This document shows, in pieces, positions 10,166 through 18,880 of a DNA stretch of 64,000 nucleotides; position 1 is the first letter of the stretch; every line of letters starts with the position of its first letter. The stretch is from CAXGTL01 sp964645705. GTDB lineage: Archaea; Nanobdellota; Nanobdellia; Woesearchaeales; CAXGTL01. Below the pieces are notes generated by a model. It searched no databases, had not been told where the DNA came from, and worked only from the letters and a program-made list of their open reading frames with translations. The DNA lies in contig CAZYAB010000003.1 of NCBI GenBank assembly GCA_964645705.1, positions 62,001 to 126,000 on the forward strand, read 5' to 3'. The translations under genes and the position numbers were made by a program.

Positions 10166-13100
10166 CTCTTAAGTTAATGAAAGACAAGATTAAAGATGTT
10201 TATGATAAATTAAAGAGTGAAGAAACTAATAAGAAAACTAAAAAATTATTTGTAGGACCTTCTAGTTCTGATCCTAGTTTTGAAAAGATGTCTGTATTTA
10301 AAGGTCCAAGTGTTATATTTTGGATTATTTTTGCAATGCTTGCTATTGCTGCTTATCTGCAAAGAGAAAATTTATATATTGGAATAATTGTGATGGTTGT
10401 TTTATTTTCAATGTTGATGTATAAACCAAGACTTCTTCATTTTATAGAAGTTCAAGTATTCGGTGTAGAGGGAGAAGAGCCACCTTTTTTAAAAATTATT
10501 AAGTTTATTATCATAGGATTGTTTATTTGGATAGGATTTTGGACAGGAAGCATCTTCTCTCTTGCAATCATTATCTTGGTTTTCCTGGTTTTTGAATTAT
10601 TTGCTCCGCTTATTAGAGATGGATATTTAAAATTAGAAGATATTGCACAAAGAAAAAGAGAAGCAGTCGGTTTATCAGGAAGTGGATGGGGGAGAAAATT
10701 GTTATTTTCTTTTCTTTTTCAAGCAGCTGTTACTGCATTTACTTTTTGGATGCCTGCATTTAATATTGTTTCTAGGATAGTAATAGGAATTGTAAGCGGA
10801 TTCTTTTTAGGAGGCTTTGGATTATTAGCAGGAATATCTTCTTTAATATTATTGTACTTAGGTTTTCCTTACATGTATATTCCCTGTTTCTTAATTTTTG
10901 GTTTGATCTCAATATTTACAAAAGGTAGTACTAGATCATTAACACCTTTAGAAAGAAATGTTGCATCATCGATCGCTAATGTAGGCGGAAGAGTGTTTTT
11001 TGTTATTTTTATCTCATTATTATTAATATTCTTGCCTGTTGCAGGATGGGCTTATTATGAAGAAGGAACAATTGCAAATCTTCCTGCGTTTATATTTGTA
11101 AAAGGTCAGGAAACAGCAGAATACATTGATGTTGCTGAACTTGAAGCAGCTGATATTTGGAATAAAACAATTACAGGGTTTCAATCTTGGATGGCAAAAC
11201 AACTCAAGATTGCGACAGGTGGTTATTATGTTAGCAAGGTTGATAAATATTCAAAAGGAAAGTTAGGAGTTTTTATTAAGAAAGCAACGTCATATGAAAA
11301 AAAGTTTTATTTAGATGATACTGAAAGAAAAGCCATAATTGGAATAGACATTCAGGGCGGTTCTCTTGAGATGGATGATTGTGAAAATTATCCTAAAGAA
11401 AATCAATTATCTATCAAAAAACAAGAAAGAACTGAAGAATCTGGTCATAGGAATTTATTTGAAGAGCTCACGCAGAGCACTAACCTAAATAAAAATGAAT
11501 TAAAAATAATTGAATCTGTTTTTAAATATTGGGTATCTGGAGAACCTGTAAATCTCGATCTTGATTTAACAGACTGGGATGGTAAGGATGAAGAACAGGA
11601 ACCATTGTCGGCGCCTAGTGGATCTCCTAGAACTACATATAAAAGTTATACAAGTGGTAATTATGCAACTTATGAACAATGTATAGAACAACAAACAATA
11701 AGTTTATCATGCGATATAAAACATAAAGAATATGAAGTAATAGGCGATGTTGACCCGCCGATTGTTTCTATGTTTGATATATCTGGTGGTGGTGAAGGTT
11801 TTGAATGTTATCTTGATAAAAACGGACTTAATAGGGATAGGAATAGTGATTCTGTTAATATAAAAGCAAGTTTTCCTTTTTCAACAAGAGCATACCTTAA
11901 GACTTATCTAATGGATGAACAAAAGAAACATGATCTGAAAAGGTCTAATCAGGATATATTGAGATTTTATGGTATAACTGATAAAAATCCTAGACCTGTT
12001 TATACTTCTGGCCCAATCATGATTGGAATAGAAACACCACAATATCTGCCATTGTCAGTTGCAGTTGATGATGAAAAAACAACAAGAATGGGGATAACGC
12101 TTGAAAACTTATGGGATGGTGTGATTAAAAAAATATATGGTTTATACATAATCGTTCCAAAAGGCATTAATGTAAGATGCAACCCGCCTCTGATTGATAA
12201 TCCTGTTAATCTTGATGATTCTTTTGCTTATTCAATGAATAGTTCTTATCTAAAAAGAGATTTTAATGTTGAAGATGTAAAAACATTTTATTGTAGAATT
12301 TCTCCTACTTATGAAGTTTTAGATCCAACACCTATAACTACTAAATATATAAAAGTTGTTGCAGAGTATGAGTATGAGATAAGTAAAAAAGCTTACATTA
12401 CTTATAAGAAAGGAGATGGATTAGAAGGAGAGTTATATAATTGTACTGATGTTTGTGATGATGATGATGGATGTTTTTGCATGGCAAATTGTAAAAATGT
12501 TAAAGCTGATGAAGGAGAAAATTGTGATGCACAAACAAGAGAAGAATTAGAAAAGTTAAGAGAACAAGATGAGATTGCTTCACAATCATCTGAATGTGGA
12601 CATGTTACTAATTGTAATCAATATACTTTAGAAGATCTTTGTATGAGAGACGTTTGCCAAATAAGTGGAAAATGTTTTCCAAAATATGAATTAATATCTA
12701 TAGGTGAATTATTTGGACATCCTGCTTTTAATTATTGTGAAAATTGTATTGGTAAATCATGCAGTGATTATCATGAAAAAATATGTAACCAAGATCCTTG
12801 TGATTTTGGTTGTGGATGGGAAGTTGACGAATGTATAAGAACAGAGGGTCAGGATCCTGATCAATATACTGTTGGTGGTTTATCAAGTTATATATTTGAT
12901 TCTGCAATATGCGACAGAGTAGATGAATGTTTTGATTATGTTGATGAAGGCATGGCTTCTTGTTCATATGATTATTGCGGTTTAAATTGTTATCCTGTTT
13001 ATGCTGGAAACACATTTACTAATTGTAAAAGTTGTAGTTCTTTCCCTGTTCCTAATTGCAATTTTTATCCAAACAGAGTTAGTTGTGAAAAGAATTTGTG

Positions 13101-13653
13101 CAGATTAACTGCTTGTGAATGGGAAGATGGCGAGTGTCAAGAAAAATTTACTGGTTTATCATCTGGTTCAGGTTCTTCTGGGCATTCTTTATTAGATTAT
13201 AATTTGTTTTGTCCTAAAAAATATTATACGAGTTCATTAAGAATTGAAAATATTAAATCTTATTTACCTTTGTTGCCTAAGTATTATGATTATATTAAAT
13301 CAGCTGCACTGGCTTATAATGTTCCGCCTTCATTAATTGCAGGAGTTATAACACAAGAAAGCAGTTTTGGAAAGAATATTGGTGATGATGGTATCACAGG
13401 ATGTAAAGTAGGTAATCAAGGTGACAGAGAGGAGATTATTTGTGCAGCAAGAACATTAAGAAATGGTTATGAAGGAAAGATCCACGATATTTATGATGAT
13501 TGTTTAACAAAAACAACTGAACCGCAAAGATGGATCTGTGTGTTAGGGCATTATAATGCGGGTAAGATAGGTAACCAAGCATATGCATCAAAAGTGTGGA
13601 GATTTAATCTTGAATGGAATAAGTATTTTTGTGAACAATATTTTACTCAATGA
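10147..13653 (+). CDS. polytopic membrane protein with C-terminal lytic-transglycosylase-like (SLT) domain
   Basis: 1168 aa from a TTG start with GGTGG just upstream. About eight hydrophobic segments fill residues 55-300. A large extracellular region follows (about 300-1040), with Cys-rich parts near 780-1010. The last 120 residues are a soluble lytic transglycosylase/lysozyme-like fold. They have NVPPSLIAGVITQESSFG with putative catalytic Glu1071, CAARTL and GHYNAG (Tyr1136), the family's hallmark motifs. Bacterial homologues cleave peptidoglycan, which archaea of this kind are not known to make. It precedes three lipoprotein genes on the same strand and may act with them at the surface. The substrate is unknown. 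Confidence 0.8.
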   Translation: MVWPALALKLMKDKIKDVYDKLKSEETNKKTKKLFVGPSSSDPSFEKMSVFKGPSVIFWIIFAMLAIAAYLQRENLYIGIIVMVVLFSMLMYKPRLLHFIEVQVFGVEGEEPPFLKIIKFIIIGLFIWIGFWTGSIFSLAIIILVFLVFELFAPLIRDGYLKLEDIAQRKREAVGLSGSGWGRKLLFSFLFQAAVTAFTFWMPAFNIVSRIVIGIVSGFFLGGFGLLAGISSLILLYLGFPYMYIPCFLIFGLISIFTKGSTRSLTPLERNVASSIANVGGRVFFVIFISLLLIFLPVAGWAYYEEGTIANLPAFIFVKGQETAEYIDVAELEAADIWNKTITGFQSWMAKQLKIATGGYYVSKVDKYSKGKLGVFIKKATSYEKKFYLDDTERKAIIGIDIQGGSLEMDDCENYPKENQLSIKKQERTEESGHRNLFEELTQSTNLNKNELKIIESVFKYWVSGEPVNLDLDLTDWDGKDEEQEPLSAPSGSPRTTYKSYTSGNYATYEQCIEQQTISLSCDIKHKEYEVIGDVDPPIVSMFDISGGGEGFECYLDKNGLNRDRNSDSVNIKASFPFSTRAYLKTYLMDEQKKHDLKRSNQDILRFYGITDKNPRPVYTSGPIMIGIETPQYLPLSVAVDDEKTTRMGITLENLWDGVIKKIYGLYIIVPKGINVRCNPPLIDNPVNLDDSFAYSMNSSYLKRDFNVEDVKTFYCRISPTYEVLDPTPITTKYIKVVAEYEYEISKKAYITYKKGDGLEGELYNCTDVCDDDDGCFCMANCKNVKADEGENCDAQTREELEKLREQDEIASQSSECGHVTNCNQYTLEDLCMRDVCQISGKCFPKYELISIGELFGHPAFNYCENCIGKSCSDYHEKICNQDPCDFGCGWEVDECIRTEGQDPDQYTVGGLSSYIFDSAICDRVDECFDYVDEGMASCSYDYCGLNCYPVYAGNTFTNCKSCSSFPVPNCNFYPNRVSCEKNLCRLTACEWEDGECQEKFTGLSSGSGSSGHSLLDYNLFCPKKYYTSSLRIENIKSYLPLLPKYYDYIKSAALAYNVPPSLIAGVITQESSFGKNIGDDGITGCKVGNQGDREEIICAARTLRNGYEGKIHDIYDDCLTKTTEPQRWICVLGHYNAGKIGNQAYASKVWRFNLEWNKYFCEQYFTQ

Positions 13654-13676
13654 ACAATTAATAAAAATTAATAAAA

Positions 13677-14663
13677 ATGAAAACAAAAATAAAAAAAAAT
13701 AGAACTGTATTTATTAATTTGTTTTTATTATTAAGTCTAGTTATTATTATATTCTCTTTAACAGGGTGCCAAGATTCTTCTTCAACTCAATTAACAGAAG
13801 AGCGTCTAAGAACAGGAACAAAAGGTCTTGTAATTAAATTTATTAAAGATAGTCCTCCAAAAATTGTTTTTGAAAATGATCCTGCTGTTTTTATTAGCCT
13901 TTCTGTTGAAAATTTAGGCGTAACAGATGTTAAAAAAGGAGTAATTGCTTTTGGAAGAGAAGAAGATTATTTAGCATTTGATGAAATAAGATTGAATGGG
14001 GATAAAGTTAATGAGCCTGTTGTTTTTGATATAGAAGGGAAATCTCTTAACAATCCTTTTGGTGGAAAAGTGTTTTTAGAAATAGAAGCACATTCTAAAG
14101 ATATTACTTTGAGCAAATATCAAGATACTTCGATACAAGTTAATACTTGTTATGATTATCAAACAATATTGCAAGAAGAAGTTTGCATTGATCCTATTCA
14201 AAACATGAACCAGTTAGGTTCAAGAGCATGTGTTGCAAAAAATTTAAACCCAGGTACCAGAGGAGGACCTGTGAATGTTAAGGCAGTAGAAGTCATGTCA
14301 ACAAAAATAGGGAGTAATATTGTAAGAAATGTGTTTAGAATAAAAGTTAATAATGATGGCAAGGGAAAAGTCATTACAAAAGGTATAGCAGAGCTAATGT
14401 GTTCTCATGAAAGTATTAGAGGGATTGAAGGAGTAGATTATAGAAAAGCATGGGACTTTGTTCAAATAACTGCAAGATTAGGTAAAGAAGAAATGAGTTG
14501 TAAAAATAATGGTGTAATTAAATTAGAAAAAGGAAAAACAGGTGAAACTATTTGTGAAATCGAAACTCTTTTAAGAGAAGCTTATGTGACTCCGTTATAT
14601 TTACAATTAGATTATGGCTATACTTATTCAATATATAAAAATTTTCAGATAGAGAATATATAG
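13677..14663 (+). CDS. lipoprotein with paired beta domains, paralog 1
   Basis: 328 aa. A hydrophobic signal peptide ends in lipobox SLTGC, with predicted lipidated Cys near residue 31. The mature part starts with RTGTKGLVIKFIKDSPP, a motif shared with the next two genes. It then has two Ig/CARDB-like halves (AVFISLSVENLGVTD and VFRIKVNNDGKGKV) and a cluster of cysteines between them. Only 23 bases follow the transglycosylase-like gene, so co-transcription is likely. It probably sits on the outer face of the membrane as a binding or assembly subunit. Confidence 0.75.
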   Translation: MKTKIKKNRTVFINLFLLLSLVIIIFSLTGCQDSSSTQLTEERLRTGTKGLVIKFIKDSPPKIVFENDPAVFISLSVENLGVTDVKKGVIAFGREEDYLAFDEIRLNGDKVNEPVVFDIEGKSLNNPFGGKVFLEIEAHSKDITLSKYQDTSIQVNTCYDYQTILQEEVCIDPIQNMNQLGSRACVAKNLNPGTRGGPVNVKAVEVMSTKIGSNIVRNVFRIKVNNDGKGKVITKGIAELMCSHESIRGIEGVDYRKAWDFVQITARLGKEEMSCKNNGVIKLEKGKTGETICEIETLLREAYVTPLYLQLDYGYTYSIYKNFQIENI

Positions 14664-14802
14664 GTATTGTTTAGCGATACATTTATACAACAAAAGTTCA
14701 AAAAAACTTTTGAGCATAAAGGTTTTTCCAAAACCTTTATACAACAAAAATCCAAGATTTTTGAGCATAAATGTATCGTTTAGCGATACATTTATATATA
14801 TA
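14664..14802 (+). repeat. multi-hairpin spacer between lipoprotein genes
   Basis: Perfect stems are AAAAGTT/AACTTTT (14692-14711), AAAGGTTTT/AAAACCTTT (14718-14738), AAAAATC/GATTTTT (14746-14762) and ATGTATCG/CGATACAT (14771-14791). A weaker version of the last lies at 14664-14680. The first and third stems sit in the same frame, ACAACAAAA...TTTTGAGCATAAA. The stretch CGATACATTTAT near 14675 is also complementary to the ATAAATGTATCG near 14768, so alternative folds are possible. The last palindrome abuts the TATA box of the next gene. Confidence 0.7.
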
Positions 14803-14803
14803 A
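14791..14803 (+). promoter_or_regulatory. TATA box of lipoprotein paralog 2
   Basis: TTTATATATATAA is centred about 29 bases before the ATG at 14826, and no Shine-Dalgarno site is seen, which fits a leaderless mRNA. The palindrome at 14771-14791 touches its upstream side, where an operator or the end of the preceding transcript could lie. Confidence 0.5.
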
Positions 14804-14825
14804 AAGGAATAAAATACTATATAAA

Positions 14826-16016
14826 ATGGAAAAAAGAGCAATGATAAGATATGTTTCAGTATTCTTAATAGTTTTTTTACTAGTTTTCTTGTCTGGATGT
14901 AAGCCAAGAGAAGGAGACATTCCTAAAAATATTCATAAAGGAACAAAAGGTTTAGAAATGAAGTTCTTGCCAAATAATCCTCCTAATGAAATAACAACCT
15001 CAACTGGAAGTGATTTTTATGTTTCAGTCGAATTACATAATGAGGGTACGTCTCCTGCAAAAGGTTACTTGTTTTTGTCTGGCTATGATACTAATATTAT
15101 AGATATGCCTGACAGTTATTGGTTCCCTGATCCTTATAATTGTGGTGGTGAATATATTATGGGCAAATCGCAATATAATCCTACAGGAGAAATTTGTGTT
15201 GAAGAAATGAAAGGAAGATTAAACTTAAATCCTGTTGTTAATTATATTCCTCTTAAAATACCTCTGATGGTAAAAGCTATTTATGAATATTCAACAGACA
15301 CTAGTATTTCTGTTTGTGTTGATCCTAATTATCATCAGATAAGTAAAAAAGCATGTGAGATGAGACCTGTTACTGTTTCTGGTGGTCAGGGTGCACCTGT
15401 GGCTGTTACTAAAATTGTTCCAATACCAGTTGGAAATGGACTTGTTCAATTTAATATTCATGTAAAAAATGTTGGCGGCGGTAAAGTTGTTAATGTAGGT
15501 ATACCACCTCATGAATTAAGACCAAGAGATTATAATAATATTCTTTATGTAATATCTGTTCCGTCGGATATTTTTCCAACAGCATATGCAATAGAAGGAG
15601 TATCGCTTGGTTATGATGATTATAGATTTGGTTATGGTGATTATGGATATCAATTTTCAGTAGGTGGTAATTTTAATGATGCTGCTCAAGGAATGTTAAG
15701 ACTTCATAATGATCAAACTGTTATTACTGAAACAGTTAATTTTGGTGATAAGGCTTTTGAATATATGACTCCATTAAGAGTTACTTTGTTTTATGGGTAT
15801 ATGCAAGACATAACAAAGAATATTGTTATTAATAAAGTTCCTAATGCAGAAATGGATGATATGTATCCTAGCCATGGTTTTGGAGATTTTGGACTTTATC
15901 GTATGGGGTCAGATGGAAGAAAGTATGTTGGACATCATGAAGATAGATATGGGCATGATGTATGGCGTTATACTGATAGAGAAAAAGGAATAGACATATC
16001 ATTTAAAACTACTTAA
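14826..16016 (+). CDS. lipoprotein with paired beta domains, paralog 2
   Basis: 396 aa. Signal peptide with lipobox FLSGC; the mature part begins near HKGTKGLEMKFLPNNPP, aligned with paralogs 1 and 3. The first beta domain has YVSVELHNEGTSPAKGYLFL and the second QFNIHVKNVGGGKVVNVG. Between them is a short Cys-containing segment (SVCVDPNYHQISKKAC). A Gly/Tyr/His-rich tail near 340-396 is specific to this copy. The role is probably structural or binding at the cell surface, as for its neighbours. Confidence 0.75.
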   Translation: MEKRAMIRYVSVFLIVFLLVFLSGCKPREGDIPKNIHKGTKGLEMKFLPNNPPNEITTSTGSDFYVSVELHNEGTSPAKGYLFLSGYDTNIIDMPDSYWFPDPYNCGGEYIMGKSQYNPTGEICVEEMKGRLNLNPVVNYIPLKIPLMVKAIYEYSTDTSISVCVDPNYHQISKKACEMRPVTVSGGQGAPVAVTKIVPIPVGNGLVQFNIHVKNVGGGKVVNVGIPPHELRPRDYNNILYVISVPSDIFPTAYAIEGVSLGYDDYRFGYGDYGYQFSVGGNFNDAAQGMLRLHNDQTVITETVNFGDKAFEYMTPLRVTLFYGYMQDITKNIVINKVPNAEMDDMYPSHGFGDFGLYRMGSDGRKYVGHHEDRYGHDVWRYTDREKGIDISFKTT

Positions 16017-16037
16017 AATAAAAAAAGGTGATTAAGC

Positions 16038-17027
16038 ATGAAAATAAAAACAATATTTGCTATTAGCATGATTTTGTTGCTAATTTTGGTTATATCTGGT
16101 TGTGATGAAGAAGTAAGCAATACATCTCCTGGTGATGCATTCTTAGGTGGACAAGCAGGATTAAAAGTTGAGTTTCAAAAAGGAATGCCGCCTCCTGAAG
16201 TGCTTGATGATAATAAACAAAGATTTGGAATAGCTGTCAAACTTCATAATATTGGTGAATCAGATGTTATTGCAAATGGTGGTTATGTGGAAATAGTAGG
16301 TATCAATGCAAAACAGTTTGGTAAAAATAATCAAGATGATTTGAAAAAAGAAATAGATGATGAATTAAAAGGAGCGAAAAAGAGTTTAAGAGGAGGAGAA
16401 AGGATTGATGGAGGACAAACTATTGTTGAGTTCTCTGATTTAAAATATAAACCAGATCTTCCAGGTGATAATAAATTTAACATTGTTGCTGATGTTTGCT
16501 ATAACTATAAAACAACTAGCGTTGTAAATGTTTGTGTTAAAAAAGACTTGTTAAAAGATTTGTCAGATGAAAAGATTTGTCAAGTAACAGGTGACAAAGA
16601 TGTTCAAAATTCAGGAGGACCAATACATATAACAAAAGTGTCACAAAATCCGATAGGCGATAGTAAGATACAGTTATTGTTTACTATTGCTCATGTAGGT
16701 GATCCTGAAGATAGTTTTTTCAAAAGAGGAACTGATTGTGATGATAGTACTGTAAATGATGATAGGTATAGAGTGTATTTTAAGATATTAAGTGATATAG
16801 ACGGTGCAAAACCTCAATGTAATAGGCTAGAAACAGCTTCTGGTGATAATGTGGATAGGTCAGAAGGTTATATTACTTTATATGATAGAGAAGAACAACC
16901 TATGTCATGTACAATTGATCTTAGCGGTGTTTCAAGCAAAGCTTTTGAAACTGTTCTTAAACTTGAGATGGAATACAGATATTTACAAAGCTTGGGTAAA
17001 GAATTGATTGTCAAGGATGTGAGTTAG
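16038..17027 (+). CDS. lipoprotein with paired beta domains, paralog 3
   Basis: 329 aa, ATG preceded by AGGTGATTAAGC, a good Shine-Dalgarno site. Lipobox VISGC, then GGQAGLKVEFQKGMPPPEV, which aligns with the openings of paralogs 1 and 2. Two beta domains (FGIAVKLHNIGESD and QLLFTIAHVGDPE) are separated by Cys-containing sequence. The stop at 17025-17027 touches copy 2 of the C-rich repeat. It is the last gene of the envelope block. Confidence 0.75.
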   Translation: MKIKTIFAISMILLLILVISGCDEEVSNTSPGDAFLGGQAGLKVEFQKGMPPPEVLDDNKQRFGIAVKLHNIGESDVIANGGYVEIVGINAKQFGKNNQDDLKKEIDDELKGAKKSLRGGERIDGGQTIVEFSDLKYKPDLPGDNKFNIVADVCYNYKTTSVVNVCVKKDLLKDLSDEKICQVTGDKDVQNSGGPIHITKVSQNPIGDSKIQLLFTIAHVGDPEDSFFKRGTDCDDSTVNDDRYRVYFKILSDIDGAKPQCNRLETASGDNVDRSEGYITLYDREEQPMSCTIDLSGVSSKAFETVLKLEMEYRYLQSLGKELIVKDVS

Positions 17028-17028
17028 A

Positions 17029-17080
17029 CCTGCCAAGCCTTTCCCCCGACCACCCGCCCCAGGGTAAGTAGTAGGGACAT
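17029..17080 (+). repeat. C-rich interspersed repeat, copy 2
   Basis: Begins one base after the stop of lipoprotein 3. It has the reference core CCCCCGACCACCCGCCC and then GGGTAAGTAGTAGGGAC. It lies between convergent genes. Confidence 0.7.
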
Positions 17081-17103
17081 TTTTTATTTCTTTTTTATTT
17101 ATT

Positions 17104-17358
17104 TTATTTATATTTAATTTTAAGGACTAGAATTGATAGAGATAATGAGAATATTATTGCATTTGCTATTGCAAGAGGCCATGAATGAATAAGAATTCCA
17201 TAAATAAGCCATAAAACTTGGCTTGTTGTAAATATGAGATACATATGCAAACTTACATCTTTTGTTGATTTAGTTTTCCATGATTTTATGACTTGTGGCA
17301 TAAATGAAATTACAGACAATATTGTTGCTATATAACCAATGAGTTCTATGTATATCAT
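17104..17358 (-). CDS. SemiSWEET/PQ-loop sugar transporter
   Basis: 84 aa, the size of bacterial and archaeal SemiSWEETs. It has three transmembrane helices (about 2-20, 38-57, 62-80). The PQ motif occurs as SFMPQVIKSWKTKSTKDVS, with the usual basic and serine/threonine loop after helix 1. Homologues dimerise to carry mono- or disaccharides across the membrane. It starts 26 bases after the RfcS stop, so it may be read from the RfcS transcript. Confidence 0.85.
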   Translation of the reverse strand: MIYIELIGYIATILSVISFMPQVIKSWKTKSTKDVSLHMYLIFTTSQVLWLIYGILIHSWPLAIANAIIFSLSLSILVLKIKYK

Positions 17359-17384
17359 GATTTATATTAAAATTAGATTATTAT

Positions 17385-18365
17385 TTAAACTTTGCTCTCT
17401 TTTTCACCTAACAAAGTAAGATAAGCTAATAATGCTTCTAATTGTAAGAATTCATCAGAACCCTCGACCAATCTAAATTCTATGTCACCTGTTTTGTCTA
17501 AGATCATTACTTTGCCTCTGTCTGATATGTGTTCTTTATCTAGTTTCCACACTTCTCTTGATATTTGTTTTATTACATCAAGACCAGACAGACCATAGTT
17601 AAGCATTGTGTCAAGTAACATGTTTCTTGATTCTATAAATTTGTTTTTTAGTGCTAGTTCTAATATTTGTTTTATTTCTTGTGGTTGTGCCATTGATGCC
17701 ATTGAAAAGATTATGTCAGTTGTTATGTTTTTTGATATTGCTGCACAGCTTTGCATAATATTTTCTAGTTTTCTACAATCACCATTGCTTGCTTTGAATA
17801 AAGCTAGTTTTGTTTCATCTGATAATTCTAGTGATTCATTATTTGCAATCTGATCTATTAATTCAAATATGTTTTCTTTAGGCAATGGTTTGAATTTAAA
17901 TATTGCACACCTTGATTGTATTGGATCCAAGATCTTTGACATATAATTACAGCTTAGTATGAATCTGCATGTTGATGTATAATTTTCCATTGTTCTTCTC
18001 AAAGCTTGCTGTGCTTCTTTTGTCAATGCATCTGCTTCATCTAAAAGAATTATTTTAAATGGAACATCACCTAATGCTTTTGTCCTTGCAAAGTCTTTTA
18101 CTTTGACTCTTATTATATCTATGCCTCTTTCGTCTGATGCATTTAATTCTAAGAAATTCTGTCTCCAAGATTCACCAAATAATTGTCTTGCCATTACTAA
18201 TGCAATCGTTGATTTTCCTATTCCTGCCGGGCCTGCGAACAATAAGTGAGGCATGTTATTTTGCTCAACAAATGCTTTAACTTTGTTGATTACGTGTTGC
18301 TGACCTTTTACTTGTTCAAATGTCTTTGGCCTGTATTTTTCTGTCCAGATTGCTGATTCTGTCAT
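17385..18365 (-). CDS. rfcS: replication factor C small subunit
   Basis: 326 aa, the usual length. The opening WTEKYRPKTFEQVKGQ is followed by Walker A GPAGIGKST, Walker B LLDEADALT, the sensor-1 region FILSCNY and the arginine-finger motif QSRCAIF. It forms the clamp loader with RfcL and loads PCNA during replication and repair. The large subunit is not in this window. Confidence 0.97.
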   Translation of the reverse strand: MTESAIWTEKYRPKTFEQVKGQQHVINKVKAFVEQNNMPHLLFAGPAGIGKSTIALVMARQLFGESWRQNFLELNASDERGIDIIRVKVKDFARTKALGDVPFKIILLDEADALTKEAQQALRRTMENYTSTCRFILSCNYMSKILDPIQSRCAIFKFKPLPKENIFELIDQIANNESLELSDETKLALFKASNGDCRKLENIMQSCAAISKNITTDIIFSMASMAQPQEIKQILELALKNKFIESRNMLLDTMLNYGLSGLDVIKQISREVWKLDKEHISDRGKVMILDKTGDIEFRLVEGSDEFLQLEALLAYLTLLGEKESKV

Positions 18366-18490
18366 GTTGTTGGGAAGAATTAGGTGTTTATAAAGATGTT
18401 TGTTTTATAATATAGATATGGAGATAATAACTAAAAATATATAGAATATTAATAAATAACAAATGGAATAATAAAAATAAATTAAAAAAC

Positions 18491-18754
18491 TTAAATAATA
18501 TCTTCTTCAGCTATAACCAGAAAGTCTCCAATAGCCATTACAGCGCTGAATGGAATAAGAATCTTGTTTTCTTTGTCTTTTTCTAGTTCTAGTTTGTCTG
18601 TGTAAGAAGTTGGACTAGCAAGTACAATATGAATTAATTCACCTGATCTTGTTTCAAATATAAGATCACCTACTTCACCAAATCTTTTGCCTGTTTTTGA
18701 TACTACTGTTTTACCAATCAGGTCTTTTGAGAATTTTTTTTCATCATCAGCCAT
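18491..18754 (-). CDS. PRC-barrel domain protein
   Basis: 87 aa, starting at ATG after AGGTGAATAAAT. The whole length is one PRC barrel: KDLIGKTVVSKTGKRFGEV, then a strand ending GDLIFET and a C-terminal ILIPFSAVMAIGDFLVI. Small archaeal PRC-barrel proteins include the CdpB cell-division factors that join FtsZ/SepF or ESCRT machinery. Which subtype this is cannot be decided here. It stands alone with short A+T-rich spacers. Confidence 0.85.
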   Translation of the reverse strand: MADDEKKFSKDLIGKTVVSKTGKRFGEVGDLIFETRSGELIHIVLASPTSYTDKLELEKDKENKILIPFSAVMAIGDFLVIAEEDII

Positions 18755-18880
18755 ATTTATTCACCTATTTTATGTTTTTATATATTAATTGTTTAGTATT
18801 TGTTATATATATACTTATCTAATACACTGAATACTAATTTCATATTTAAAGTTTATGGTTGTATAGTGAATATTTGTGTA

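Noticed and set aside
12728..13015. Another His/Asn-rich minus-strand frame
   Set aside because: Shadow of the Cys-rich part of the 1168-aa protein, without promoter or ribosome-binding site.
10147..13653. Bacterial contamination because of the transglycosylase domain
   Set aside because: The gene is framed by pelA and rfcS with the same base composition and repeat family, so it belongs to the archaeal chromosome.
14664..14825. CRISPR array
   Set aside because: The repeats are palindromic hairpins with no regular repeat-spacer periodicity.
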